In this document: piece after piece, positions 45,567 to 53,878 of the stretch
Layout: every line of letters begins with the position of its first letter
How positions within the stretch are numbered: position 1 is the first letter of the stretch
Origin: Nocardia sp. NBC_01329
GTDB lineage: Bacteria; Actinomycetota; Actinomycetes; Mycobacteriales; Mycobacteriaceae
Length of the DNA stretch: 64,000 bases
Direction: 5' to 3'
Assembly (NCBI RefSeq): GCF_035956715.1
Contig: NZ_CP108381.1
Location: 3,410,001-3,474,000 of the forward strand
The notes under the pieces: generated by a model
What the model saw: only the letters and a program-made list of their open reading frames with translations
What the model was told of the DNA's origin: nothing
The model's database searches: none
Program-made: the position numbers and the translations under genes

Positions 45567-46544
45567 ATGGCCGCTACCGCTCCCCTGGTCGTCCTCGGCG
45601 AGGTACGCACCTGCCTACTACCGTCTGCCACGGCGCTGACCCGCGCCGAAGCCGGTGAACTTCTCGCGCTGCTGCCCGGCTGTGGGGTGCGGTGGCGGGA
45701 ACGCCCCGGCACGCTGGGCCTGTCACCGACCACGGCGGTCGGGGTCGATTGCGATCTCCGACTCGGCGAGCAGACCGCCCGGATCGTCGGTACCGTCGCG
45801 ACCGGCCTCGCGCTGGCCGGAGGCCGGGTGCTGCAGTCCTCGGCCCGCACCCGCGTCGTACGGGCCGCGGAGCGGCGGCGCCAGACCTGGTCCCACTACA
45901 TCAGCCAGAAGGGGGTCACCGAAGTCGTCACCCGGATTCCCGAACGGATGGCGGCCGGAGCCGGACTGGCCGACGGTTATCTCGCCGCGGCACCCTTGCC
46001 CGGGTCGACCCCGCTGGACCTGGCTTCCATCAGTGAACGCCTACTGGCCCGGGTGCGCGCCGACTCCCGGTTGGATCAGAACCCGCCGGTGCAGGCAGGC
46101 ACGACCAGGTTGCGCTGGACCGCCCGGGTCGGTGGCAGCAGTGGTCCGGCCGCCACTCTGCACATGGACGACGACACCGTCCGCTCGGTGCGATTGATCG
46201 TGCGCGACGAGATCGATCTGGACGCGGCGCAACGGTTCTGTGCGGATCTGGCCGCCCATGACTGGCTGTTGACGGTGCTGGCGGCTGTCCTCGACGAGGC
46301 CGACCGGTTCGCCCCGCACAGCCGCGAACGGATCGATATCCTCGCGCCCGCTCTCGAACATCTCGCCGGACTCTGGATGCCGGGTGCGCATACTCCGCCG
46401 GTGCTGCGGGCCCTGTGGAAGGACCTACAGAACGATCCGGGTTTCTCCCGGCAGTGGAACACTCTCGTCGGCCGATTACGCGACAATATCTCGGTCGCGA
46501 CCCTTTCGGCGTTGCGGCACAAAATATTCGACGCGGAGTGGTGA
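45567..46544 (+). CDS. SCO2521 family protein
   Basis: Uncharacterised 325-aa protein, recognised by VLGEVRTCLLPSATALT, TWSHYISQKGVTEVVTRIPE, HDWLLTVLAAVLDEADR and LWMPGAHTPPVLRALWKDLQ, which fit SCO2521. Predicted soluble and helical at its C-terminus. Last gene of the cassette; it ends 10 bp from the convergent channel-like gene. Confidence 0.85.
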   Translation: MAATAPLVVLGEVRTCLLPSATALTRAEAGELLALLPGCGVRWRERPGTLGLSPTTAVGVDCDLRLGEQTARIVGTVATGLALAGGRVLQSSARTRVVRAAERRRQTWSHYISQKGVTEVVTRIPERMAAGAGLADGYLAAAPLPGSTPLDLASISERLLARVRADSRLDQNPPVQAGTTRLRWTARVGGSSGPAATLHMDDDTVRSVRLIVRDEIDLDAAQRFCADLAAHDWLLTVLAAVLDEADRFAPHSRERIDILAPALEHLAGLWMPGAHTPPVLRALWKDLQNDPGFSRQWNTLVGRLRDNISVATLSALRHKIFDAEW

Positions 46545-46554
46545 GACCGTCGCC

Positions 46555-47379
46555 CTACATCCGGAACCATTTGCGGACCAGCAGCGCGAAGAACACCGAC
46601 ATCGATACCGCGCCCGTCCACGCTTCGATCACGAACAGCACCCGCACGGCCCCGTGCAGGTCCTGGGTATCTCCGGGCCCAGGCGGATTCAGGAATCCGG
46701 TCACACCCATGTAGATCGTGTCGGCGGGGGGCTGGACACTGTCCAGTAGCAGGGCCACTCCGGTGAAGAGCAGCATCTGCGACACCACCCAGCCCAGGAG
46801 CCACGACGGGCGATACCCGTGCCCGCACAGCAGGTAGGAACCCTGTCCGGCCCAGCGCCGCACCCCGTGCGGCAGCGCCCGGGTGTTCGAGCGGGCGAGT
46901 TCCAAGCCACATCGGTCTTCGGCTCGGTCGTCTTCGTTCACCCGATACAGCGCCATGGCGCGCCGGAATGCCAGGGCCGCGTGGGTGGACAGGCCGACCG
47001 CCGACAGCTGCGCCCCGATCGTCTCGTATTCCTCGGCCAGCAGGGTGTTCTGCCGGGCACTGAGCCGCAGCGGCCCACGGAATTCCACTTCGGCGGCCAT
47101 CAGCCCGGCGAGGACGGCACTGGGCACCCGCCAGCCCTCCTCGTCCGCGCTCGGATCACGGGCCGCGCTGTAGAGATGGGGAAACACCAGGGTGTCCGAG
47201 TGCCGGCGTCGCGTACTGGGCGGGTCGTAATCGTCGAGGACAGCTTCGACGTGCACGGCGAAGGAGTCCGGTGACATCCGTCCAGGGTGCTCGGCGGCAT
47301 CCAGTTCGGCGGTGTAAGCCGCTGCGTGCCTGGCGATCCGGGTGGAGACCGATGCCACGAACGGCGAGATCTCGCCCAT
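46555..47379 (-). CDS. Membrane protein with degenerate K+-channel-like pore
   Basis: 274-aa protein with a soluble N-terminal helical half (ARHAAAYTAELDAAEHPGRM onward) and a two-helix membrane half. The end (LLGWVVSQMLLFTGVALLLD, YMGVTGFLNPPG, VLFVIEAWTGAVSMSVFFAL, LVRKWFR) has the layout helix-pore loop-helix of small K+ channels, but the selectivity filter TVGYGD is absent. It may be a pseudo-channel or scaffold. It is convergent with the SCO2524-2521 cassette; an involvement with it is possible but unproved. Confidence 0.6.
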   Translation of the reverse strand: MGEISPFVASVSTRIARHAAAYTAELDAAEHPGRMSPDSFAVHVEAVLDDYDPPSTRRRHSDTLVFPHLYSAARDPSADEEGWRVPSAVLAGLMAAEVEFRGPLRLSARQNTLLAEEYETIGAQLSAVGLSTHAALAFRRAMALYRVNEDDRAEDRCGLELARSNTRALPHGVRRWAGQGSYLLCGHGYRPSWLLGWVVSQMLLFTGVALLLDSVQPPADTIYMGVTGFLNPPGPGDTQDLHGAVRVLFVIEAWTGAVSMSVFFALLVRKWFRM

Positions 47380-47395
47380 GACATCAGTCTAGCGG

Positions 47396-47857
47396 TCAGG
47401 GATGGAGCCGGTACTCGTAGAGATCTCGGGGCTCGCCCGGACCGAAGTAGCGGTCGTCGTGTTCGGTGAACTCGAAACCGGCTTGTTTGAACAGGTTTCC
47501 GGCCGGATGATTGTCGGGCCGGACGGTGAGATACACCGTATCGGCACCCAGTTCCCGGCATACGTGCAGTGTCTGGTTCAGCAGCGCGCGACCGAATCCG
47601 GCACCCTGATACCGCTTCGCCACCGCGAAGGTGAACAGCAACGCTCGTCCGGACTTCTCCAGGGTGAGTGCGTAGCCGATGACGGCACCGGCGACTTCGG
47701 CGACCAGCCATTCGGCTCTGTGCAGGTCGTAGAGCTGGCGCAGCATCAGGTACAGGTACGGTTCACCGAACACCTCGGATTCGATCGCCGCGATGTCCTC
47801 GAGGTCGGTGAAGCGGGCCTGCCGGTACACCGGCTGTGGCGCCTCCGCGATATCCAT
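47396..47857 (-). CDS. GNAT-family N-acetyltransferase
   Basis: Acetyltransferase of 153 aa with the acetyl-CoA loop RYQGAGFGRALL, the preceding strand ALLFTFAVAK and the C-terminal region VRPDNHPAGNLFKQAGFEFT, as in RimI-like enzymes. The target (protein N-terminus or small amine) cannot be determined. It starts 16 bp after the membrane-protein gene's start, both on the minus strand, so the two may be cotranscribed. Confidence 0.88.
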   Translation of the reverse strand: MDIAEAPQPVYRQARFTDLEDIAAIESEVFGEPYLYLMLRQLYDLHRAEWLVAEVAGAVIGYALTLEKSGRALLFTFAVAKRYQGAGFGRALLNQTLHVCRELGADTVYLTVRPDNHPAGNLFKQAGFEFTEHDDRYFGPGEPRDLYEYRLHP

Positions 47858-48025
47858 GTGCTCCCTAATGCCAGGGCATAAGCCGTCCGATACCAGCCTA
47901 GAACGTCAACTCGCCGACCGCGGTCAGTGTAGAGCTCGCGCAACCGTTCCGTGATGCGCCACGTTCTATCGTCGGCATACCCGCTCTCTGGCTTCCGTCA
48001 CAGCATGGCCACAACCCGAACTTGA

Positions 48026-48043
48026 CCTCAACAATAGTTGAGG
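48026..48043. promoter_or_regulatory. SoxR/MerR-type operator in a 19-bp-spaced promoter
   Basis: CCTCAAC-AATA-GTTGAGG has perfect 7-bp arms; its outer six bases on each side equal the SoxR box (CCTCAA...TTGAGG, 18 bp). A -35-like TTGACC (48022-48027) overlaps the left arm, and CAGAGT 19 bp later could be a weak -10. Over-long spacing with the operator in between is the MerR-family layout. Confidence 0.72.
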
Positions 48044-48101
48044 AAACAGAGTGATGTCCGGAGCGACGCATCCGCCGCCCCGGACACCTTCTGGAGGAAT
48101 C

Positions 48102-48719
48102 GTGAACAACCTCAACGCCAACCCCAACCCCAACGCCGACGCCGCGTCCGGCACCGGCCCGCTGCGCGTCGCGGTCATCATCGGCAGCAGCCGAGATGGT
48201 CGATTCGCACCGGCGATCGGCGACTGGTTCCTGACCAGGACCGCGCGCCGGGAAGACCTGTCCTCTGTCACTGTGGATATCGCGGCCACCGAACTTCCCC
48301 ACGTCTTCGGCGCCCCGGCTCCCGCTATCACGAAAACCCGCGAGATACTCGGCGCCGCCGATGCTTTCGTCGTCGTCACCCCGGAGTACAACCACAGTTA
48401 TCCGGGCACGCTGAAGAACTTCATCGATCTGCACCACTCCGAATGGGAGGCCAAGCCGGTAGGTTTCGTGAGCTACGGCGGGATCTCGGGCGGCCTGCGG
48501 GCGACCGAACATCTGCGCGCGGTGTTCGCCGAACTCCATGCGGCGACCGTCCGCGACACCGTCAGTTTCCACAATCCCTGGGCGCAATGCGACGATACGG
48601 GCGCCCTGATCACCGGCGTCGAGGCCGATGCCGCGGCCACCGCCCTGCTCGATCAGCTCGTCTGGTGGGGTGAGGCATTGCGCACCGCCCGCGCGACTCG
48701 GCCCTACGGCGGCCGCTGA
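48102..48719 (+). CDS. NADPH-dependent FMN reductase-like flavoprotein
   Basis: Flavodoxin-fold reductase (205 aa) with phosphate-binding loop IIGSSRDGRFAPAIGDW and flavin loop VVTPEYNHSYPGTLKNFIDL. GTG 48102 has GGAGGA at a good distance; an Asn/Pro/Ala-rich linker (NLNANPNPNADAASG) precedes the domain. The SoxR-like box upstream suggests induction by redox-cycling compounds; S. coelicolor has a SoxR-regulated protein of this type (SCO2478). Likely role: two-electron reduction of quinones or similar oxidants. Confidence 0.9.
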   Translation: MNNLNANPNPNADAASGTGPLRVAVIIGSSRDGRFAPAIGDWFLTRTARREDLSSVTVDIAATELPHVFGAPAPAITKTREILGAADAFVVVTPEYNHSYPGTLKNFIDLHHSEWEAKPVGFVSYGGISGGLRATEHLRAVFAELHAATVRDTVSFHNPWAQCDDTGALITGVEADAAATALLDQLVWWGEALRTARATRPYGGR

Positions 48720-48776
48720 GCTCGGTACCGGTACCGGGACCGAAGCCGCCGTCGCGCCTGGTCATACGATGTTCCG

Positions 48777-49421
48777 GTGACCGAATACGACCACCTCGAC
48801 ACCTCCACACTGCCGCACCGCCAGCGCCGGATCCTCGCGGCGATACAGGAATGGGTGGTGCGTCACGGTTTCCCGCCGAACACCCGGCAGCTCGGCGACG
48901 CCGTGGGGCTGCGGTCGCCGTCCTCGGTGTCGAAACATCTGAAGAGTCTGGAGGAGAAGGGATTCCTGCGCCGCGGTGCAGGTGTCTCCCGGCCGATGGA
49001 TATCCGGATGTTCCTGAACAGCGGGGCGGCGGCGCGACCGGACGGGCACGGGGTCGCCGTACCGGTCGTCGGCGATATCGCCGCGGGCACACCGATCCTC
49101 GCCGACGAACACACCGACGACGTCCTCACCCTGCCTCGCGAACTCGTCGGCCGCGGCATTGTTTTCGGGCTGCGGGTACGCGGGGATTCGATGGTGGACG
49201 CAGCCATCTGTGACGGGGATATCGTGGTGGTGCGGCGCCAGCCCGACGCGCAGACCGGGGAGATCGTCGCCGCGATGCTGGACGGGGAGGCGACGGTCAA
49301 GGTGTTCCGTCGCCGTGCCGGCCATGTGTATCTGGAACCGCGAAATCCCGCCTACGAGGTGATCGACGGCGATCAGGCGGTGGTGCTGGGCAAGGTGGTA
49401 TCGGTGATGCGGCGGGTGTGA
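48777..49421 (+). CDS. LexA-family repressor, probable paralogue
   Basis: Self-cleaving repressor of 214 aa. The winged HTH carries TRQLGDAVGLRSPSSVSKHL; the peptidase S24 half has the cleavage site Ala103-Gly104 in DIAAGTPILA, nucleophile Ser138 in RGDSMVDAAI and Lys175 in EATVKVF, so autoproteolysis should work. The N-terminal half differs from the main actinobacterial LexA (SPSSVSKHLKSLEEKG where STSSVAHQLRTLERKG is usual), suggesting a second copy with different targets. The GTG start is at 48777. It is followed by a NUDIX gene 51 bp downstream. Confidence 0.85.
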   Translation: MTEYDHLDTSTLPHRQRRILAAIQEWVVRHGFPPNTRQLGDAVGLRSPSSVSKHLKSLEEKGFLRRGAGVSRPMDIRMFLNSGAAARPDGHGVAVPVVGDIAAGTPILADEHTDDVLTLPRELVGRGIVFGLRVRGDSMVDAAICDGDIVVVRRQPDAQTGEIVAAMLDGEATVKVFRRRAGHVYLEPRNPAYEVIDGDQAVVLGKVVSVMRRV

Positions 49422-49472
49422 ACGCGACGCCCGCCGCCCGGCCGCACCGTGCCGATGGTGCATGATCGAAGT

Positions 49473-50168
49473 ATGGGAGCAGACCCGGGACCACGGGTCC
49501 CCGACGACCTCGACGAATTCCGCACCCTGGCACGGGCCCGGCTCTCGGTGTTCCCCCGGATCGCGGTACCGGATACCGAGGGCCTGCGCCGGGCCGCCGT
49601 GGTGCTGTGCGTGGTCGATACCGGCGGATCGCTGTCGGTCCTGGTCATCAAACGTGCCTACCGGGGGCGCAACGCGGGACAATGGGCGCTACCCGGCGGG
49701 CGCGTCGAGCCCGGGGAGACCACGCAGCAGGCCGCGCTGCGCGAACTACACGAAGAGCTCGGGCTGGCCATGAGCCCCGGCGATGTGCTCGGCACACTCG
49801 ACGACTTTCCGGCCGCGTCCGGATTCGCCATCACTCCCCTGGTCGCGACGCTGTCCGATATCACCCGGTTGCACCCGAGTCCGGACGAGGTCCATTCGGT
49901 GCACCGGGCCGGTTTCGACCGGCTCGCCGCCGACGACTCACCGCACTGGGTGGTGCGGGACTCCGCCCGGATGCACGACGCGACGCCGGGGGTCGACGCG
50001 GCTCCCGGGGAACCCGGCCTGTTGCAGATGCGGCTGAGCTCGGATATGACGATCCACGCACCCACCGGTGCCATGCTGTGGCAGTTCCGGGAAGTGGTGT
50101 TACTGGGCAGCGACCCGAAGGCCGCCCGGGTCGCGGATTTCGCCCAGCCCGACTGGACGCATCACTGA
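49473..50168 (+). CDS. NUDIX hydrolase
   Basis: NUDIX hydrolase of 231 aa with a complete Nudix box, GGRVEPGETTQQAALRELHE followed by ELGL (about residues 75-98; pattern G-x5-E-x7-RE-x2-EE-x-G). A CoA- or nucleotide-type pyrophosphatase is likely; the spacing ADDSPHWVVRDSARMHD near the C-terminus is seen in CoA-pyrophosphatase-like members but is not decisive. ATG 49473; ATG 49455 would add six residues. Same direction as the LexA-like gene. Confidence 0.9.
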   Translation: MGADPGPRVPDDLDEFRTLARARLSVFPRIAVPDTEGLRRAAVVLCVVDTGGSLSVLVIKRAYRGRNAGQWALPGGRVEPGETTQQAALRELHEELGLAMSPGDVLGTLDDFPAASGFAITPLVATLSDITRLHPSPDEVHSVHRAGFDRLAADDSPHWVVRDSARMHDATPGVDAAPGEPGLLQMRLSSDMTIHAPTGAMLWQFREVVLLGSDPKAARVADFAQPDWTHH

Positions 50169-50320
50169 TCGGTCGTTCCCGGCGAGCCACCACTCCGGGA
50201 CACCGGCGAATATCGTGCGCGGGAAATCGGGCCCAGGCCCTGCCCGCAGATCTGAGGCGAACCCTCGAGTTTCGAAGCCGCTCGGCGCGGCGCTGGGGTA
50301 TCCGGGCCTCGGTTCGCCGG

Positions 50321-51049
50321 TCACCGGGGCGGAAGGACCTCGACCCGACCGGTTTCCCGGTCCTCGGCGCCACGGCCGCGACGGCTACCGTCATAAGCGG
50401 ATTCCCGCAGCCACTGCACCGCACGGGGCAGCAGCGATACCTCGGCCGGATGGTTGAGCACGGGATCGTAGAAATCCGTCCGATGCTCGCCGGGATCCGC
50501 AGCACGCAACGACAGATGTCCGACCGTCCGGCGCCCGGACCCGAACCCGGCGACCGACACCGTATAGCCGATCTGATGCTCGTGCACATGCCGTGCCAGG
50601 GACGACAGCGACGCGCCCGGCGGTTGTCCGGGGTCGGGCTCCGCGAGCACCCAGAGCGGACCGGAATCGTCCCACTGGTAGGGCAGCAGACTGCCGAATC
50701 GCGCACTGTGCCAGCCGCGCGCGACGGTCAGACTCAACCGAGCGGCGACGCCCTGCCCCGTGGTGGCGAGCGCGAAATCCCAGGGTTTCTCATCGCGATC
50801 GAGCACCCGAAAGGCGAGGCCGAGGATATCCGGGACACCGCCCGGGGTGCCGACGCCTTTCGACAGACGCGCGATGGTCGCGCGGTCGCCCGCGCCGAAC
50901 AACCTGGTGAATTCGGGTTCGGCGCGGAACCGGCCGGACAGCCTAACCCCACGCGGGTGGAAGAAGCGGGCGTGCCGCAGCCGGGCGCCGACGTCGAAGG
51001 CGCCACGCACCGCTGCCGAGACCGGGTTTGCCGGGAGTTGATCAGTCAT
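50321..51049 (-). CDS. Catalase-fold-like protein (often labelled phosphodiesterase)
   Basis: 242-aa protein with ARFFHPRGVRLSGRFRAEPE, TRLFGAGDRATIARLSKGVG and VPDILGLAFRVLDRD, which resemble the start of heme-catalase-like proteins. A heme-ligand tyrosine is not obvious, so catalase activity is doubtful. Databases often call such actinobacterial proteins phosphodiesterase without evidence. ATG 51049 has GGTGGAA six bases upstream. Confidence 0.6.
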   Translation of the reverse strand: MTDQLPANPVSAAVRGAFDVGARLRHARFFHPRGVRLSGRFRAEPEFTRLFGAGDRATIARLSKGVGTPGGVPDILGLAFRVLDRDEKPWDFALATTGQGVAARLSLTVARGWHSARFGSLLPYQWDDSGPLWVLAEPDPGQPPGASLSSLARHVHEHQIGYTVSVAGFGSGRRTVGHLSLRAADPGEHRTDFYDPVLNHPAEVSLLPRAVQWLRESAYDGSRRGRGAEDRETGRVEVLPPR

Positions 51050-51280
51050 CGTCGGTTCCACCGTTCGGATCGCGCCAGGCCTCGTCTTCGACGAGCCGGC
51101 TGGATTGTGGCCCCATCGCGGCCGAGCGATAGTAGCCATGGCACGCGGCTACCCGGACGGGCCGCGATCACACAGGTCGTCGTCGACCGGATCACGACCC
51201 CCGAGGTCAGTTCCCGATGGCGGGCCGCGCCTCCGGCATCCGGCGCCGACTTCCTCCTGGCAGGCAGCGGTGCCGGCTCC

Positions 51281-51760
51281 TCAGCCGGCGAGGATCTGCG
51301 GTGAGAGCACCTTCAGCATGGCGTTGGTCCAGCGCAACTGCCGCAGGGTGCCGGGATGGCAGCGCGCCGCCAGCTCCAGCAACTCCGGTTCACGTGCCGC
51401 CTGGGCGCCCTGGGCGAGCAGTTCCCAGTCCACCGATACGCCCGCCGCGAGCTGATGCAGACGGCGCAGGTCGCGGAGCAGCCGTAAGCCGGTGTCCGGC
51501 GGCCGACCTGCCCGCTCCCGCAACCGCCGGGCGCGGGGCAGCCGGGACCGCAGCGTGCGGCGACCCTGCCCCGCGCCCACGCCGAAGCGAGGCGCGAGCT
51601 CGTCGAGTTCGCGCAGATGGTCACGTGACCATCCGGCCAGATTTTCTGCGGTGTGGTGGATTTCGTGCTCGGAGCGGTGCCGGATCGCGACAGCGGACAG
51701 TTCCCCGGCGAGTTCCCGCTCGGAGAACTGCAGTTCCTCGATGACGATATGCAGTTTCAC
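51281..51760 (-). CDS. Hypothetical helical protein beside Mo-enzyme remnant
   Basis: 159-aa predicted all-helical, soluble protein with ferritin-like spacing: VKLHIVIEELQFSERELAGE, RHRSEHEIHHTAENLAGWSR, and a C-terminal LRQLRWTNAMLKVLSPQIL. The EHEIHH cluster could be a metal site. GTG 51760 overlaps the stop of the upstream remnant (GTGA), the usual arrangement of an accessory gene behind a molybdopterin oxidoreductase, whose function it has probably outlived. Confidence 0.65.
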   Translation of the reverse strand: MKLHIVIEELQFSERELAGELSAVAIRHRSEHEIHHTAENLAGWSRDHLRELDELAPRFGVGAGQGRRTLRSRLPRARRLRERAGRPPDTGLRLLRDLRRLHQLAAGVSVDWELLAQGAQAAREPELLELAARCHPGTLRQLRWTNAMLKVLSPQILAG

Positions 51761-52116
51761 CGGGCACCGCCCCGAAGCGCCTGAACCACACCGCGCACTA
51801 TTGCGTCCGCTCCGACGGTCGGCCGCACTGCTGCGGCCTGCCACTGCGGTACTCGGCCGGTGATCAGCGCAAACGGCCGCCGGGCATCGGGTCGTTCGTG
51901 TGCGGGCAGATACTCGGCCGCCTTGATGACCGCTCTGCCGAACGGGTTCAGCGCACGATATTCGGTGGGTTCCAAGGGTGCTCCGGTGATCAGATCTTTC
52001 CCGTACGACTCGCAGTATTCCGGAGTGCTCCAGAACTTGCTGTCCGCGTCCAACCGCTCGGCCCCCTCAGGAGCCGCCTCGTGACACAACCATTGGATGC
52101 CCGATCCCCCGCGCAG
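51757..52116 (-). pseudogene. C-terminal remnant of a molybdopterin oxidoreductase
   Basis: About 120 codons with clear homology to the C-terminal region of a large bis-MGD oxidoreductase (formate dehydrogenase/BisC type): LRGGSGIQWLCHEAAPEGAE, FWSTPEYCESYGKDLITGAP, EYRALNPFGRAVIKAAEYLP, FALITGRV. Normal enzymes have about 700 residues; the front, including cofactor and Fe-S sites, is missing, and after LITGRV there is an internal deletion (VPQWQAAA). Before 52116 the frame no longer resembles the family. Nonfunctional. Its stop still overlaps the next gene start. Confidence 0.8.
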
Positions 52117-52147
52117 CTTCTGGTCGCGGTGGCCTCGGTCCGGGAAC

Positions 52148-52663
52148 TCAAGCGCCTGGCCGCGCCCCCGGCGAACTCGGGGCGGCATGCCCCGGAAGCA
52201 CACACACCGCGTCGAGCCCGAGCACATGATTGAGCCGGCCGAACGCGAGCCAGGAGCCCAGGCACATACTCAGTTCCACGATCTCGGCCTGGCTGTACTG
52301 TGCCGTCATCCGAGACCAGAAGTCGTCGTCGAGATTGTGATGGTCCTGGGCATATCGTTCGGCGTACTCGGCGGCCAGCCGCGCCCGCTCGTCCAGGACG
52401 CCGGTCGCGCGCCAGTCGGCGACGGCGGCATCGAAGCCCTCCTCTACCTTCACGCCGTCGCGTTCGGTGCGCCAGTCCAGGCAGAAAAGACATCCGTTGA
52501 TCTGGGCGATCCGCAGCCGCGCCGCCTCGAATTCGCGCAGTCCGAGGGTGGTGTGCGCGTACACCGCCATCGAGAAGTTCGACGCGGCGATACCGATCCC
52601 GGGCACCATCTCGCCCCAGACGTAACCGATCGGGTCCTTGTCTTCGGGGATGTCAACTCGCAT
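52148..52663 (-). CDS. Carboxymuconolactone decarboxylase-like/AhpD-fold protein
   Basis: 171-aa AhpD-fold protein with the redox pair NGCLFCLDW (C-x2-C) and downstream helix LSMCLGSWLAFGRLNHVLGL. Likely an alkylhydroperoxidase-type or thiol redox protein, not a ring-cleavage decarboxylase. ATG 52663 has GGAAGGA upstream and overlaps the DapB-like gene's stop by 11 bases, so the two are coupled. Confidence 0.87.
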   Translation of the reverse strand: MRVDIPEDKDPIGYVWGEMVPGIGIAASNFSMAVYAHTTLGLREFEAARLRIAQINGCLFCLDWRTERDGVKVEEGFDAAVADWRATGVLDERARLAAEYAERYAQDHHNLDDDFWSRMTAQYSQAEIVELSMCLGSWLAFGRLNHVLGLDAVCVLPGHAAPSSPGARPGA

Positions 52664-53738
52664 GACCGTTCCTTCCCAGCTTTCCGGCCGCCGGACGCAG
52701 CGGCACATCGAGCGCGTCGTAGAGGCCGGGTCCGGCGGTGACGAGCCAGTCGATCGCACCGACCAGCCGGCCCACGGCGGTGGCATTACCGCCCGCGGCG
52801 TAGTTACCGCCCTCGTCGGTGGCTTCGACGGTGACCTCGATCCGTGGGCGCCCTTCGATGATCACCCGGTGTGCACCCTCGCCGTTGGGCGGGGCGGGCC
52901 AATCAGGTGCGCACGAGGGGTGGATCCGGGTGATGTGCTCCACCACGATCCGGGGCTCACCCGCCACGATCCCCTGTACCTCGAAGCGCATCGCGCCCTG
53001 CGTGCCTGCCTCGAATTTTCCCATCGTCGCGGTCTCGACCGTGGTCTCCAGCGGCAGCCGCTGCAGGGTCTCCCGGATCTCGTCCAGTTCGACGCCGAGC
53101 GCGCGGGCCATGAGCCGGATCTGCCCGCCCCACACCATGGTCGGGACGGTGGGCGCCACCATCGGTGGCATCTGGTCCATGGGCTGGCCCATACCCACCA
53201 GGTAGCGGACGGAATCGGGCTGGTCGTAGGTGGAGTAGTCGAAGATCTCCTGGCAGCGAACCACGTCGACGACGCTGCCCAGACCGCTGACGAGCAGGGG
53301 CAGCACGTCATTGCCCCAGCCGGGGTCTATCCCGGAGACGAACAGCGAGCCGCGCCCGGACTCGATCGCCGCGAGTACCGGCTCGCGGAATTCGGATGGC
53401 GCGTTGCGCTGGTCGTAGAGCGCATAGAGCGCCGGCGTCACCACCGCCGCTCCGACGGCGATCGCGCGCACGATATCGGCGAGAGCGTCGTCGGGCCGGA
53501 TCTCACCGGAGGCGGCGTACAGCACCGCACCCGGCCGACCGTCCAGCACCGCGTCGATATCGGTGGTAGCGGCGACGCCCAGGGCTCGGTCCAGCCCCGC
53601 CAGCTCGCCCGCGTCCCGGTCGGCCTTGGCCGGATCGTGAACGAGAACAGCACAGAGTTCGAGTCCGGGGTGGGCGTCGACCGCCCGGATGGCGGCGCGG
53701 CCCACATTGCCGGTCCCCCAGACGACCGTCGAGATCAT
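52653..53738 (-). CDS. DapB-like NAD(P)-dependent reductase
   Basis: Oxidoreductase of 361 aa. The N-terminal Rossmann motif is VVWGTGNVGRAAIRAV. The rest (PALYALYDQRNAPSEFREPV, ISGIDPGWGNDVL-like VSGIDPGWGNDVLPLLVSGL, DWPAPPNGEGAHRVIIEGRP) fits the dihydrodipicolinate reductase-like/2,4-diaminopentanoate dehydrogenase-like family that is abundant in actinobacteria; substrates are mostly unknown. First gene of a unit with the AhpD-fold protein. Confidence 0.85.
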   Translation of the reverse strand: MISTVVWGTGNVGRAAIRAVDAHPGLELCAVLVHDPAKADRDAGELAGLDRALGVAATTDIDAVLDGRPGAVLYAASGEIRPDDALADIVRAIAVGAAVVTPALYALYDQRNAPSEFREPVLAAIESGRGSLFVSGIDPGWGNDVLPLLVSGLGSVVDVVRCQEIFDYSTYDQPDSVRYLVGMGQPMDQMPPMVAPTVPTMVWGGQIRLMARALGVELDEIRETLQRLPLETTVETATMGKFEAGTQGAMRFEVQGIVAGEPRIVVEHITRIHPSCAPDWPAPPNGEGAHRVIIEGRPRIEVTVEATDEGGNYAAGGNATAVGRLVGAIDWLVTAGPGLYDALDVPLRPAAGKLGRNGHAS

Positions 53739-53878
53739 CGCCGGATTCTAACAAGCGCTTGGTTGCGAATGGGGCGAATCTGGCAGCTTTGCCGAAGATA
53801 CCGAACGGCTCGCCGGGTGGCCGATATCTCCGCCGAGGGGAATGCCCGCCCCGCCACGACCCCCGTATCGTTGCCGCG

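Noticed and set aside
48700..48780. SOS box before the LexA-like gene
   Set aside because: CATACGATGTTC has only one good half site; no symmetric GAAC-N4-GTTC was seen.
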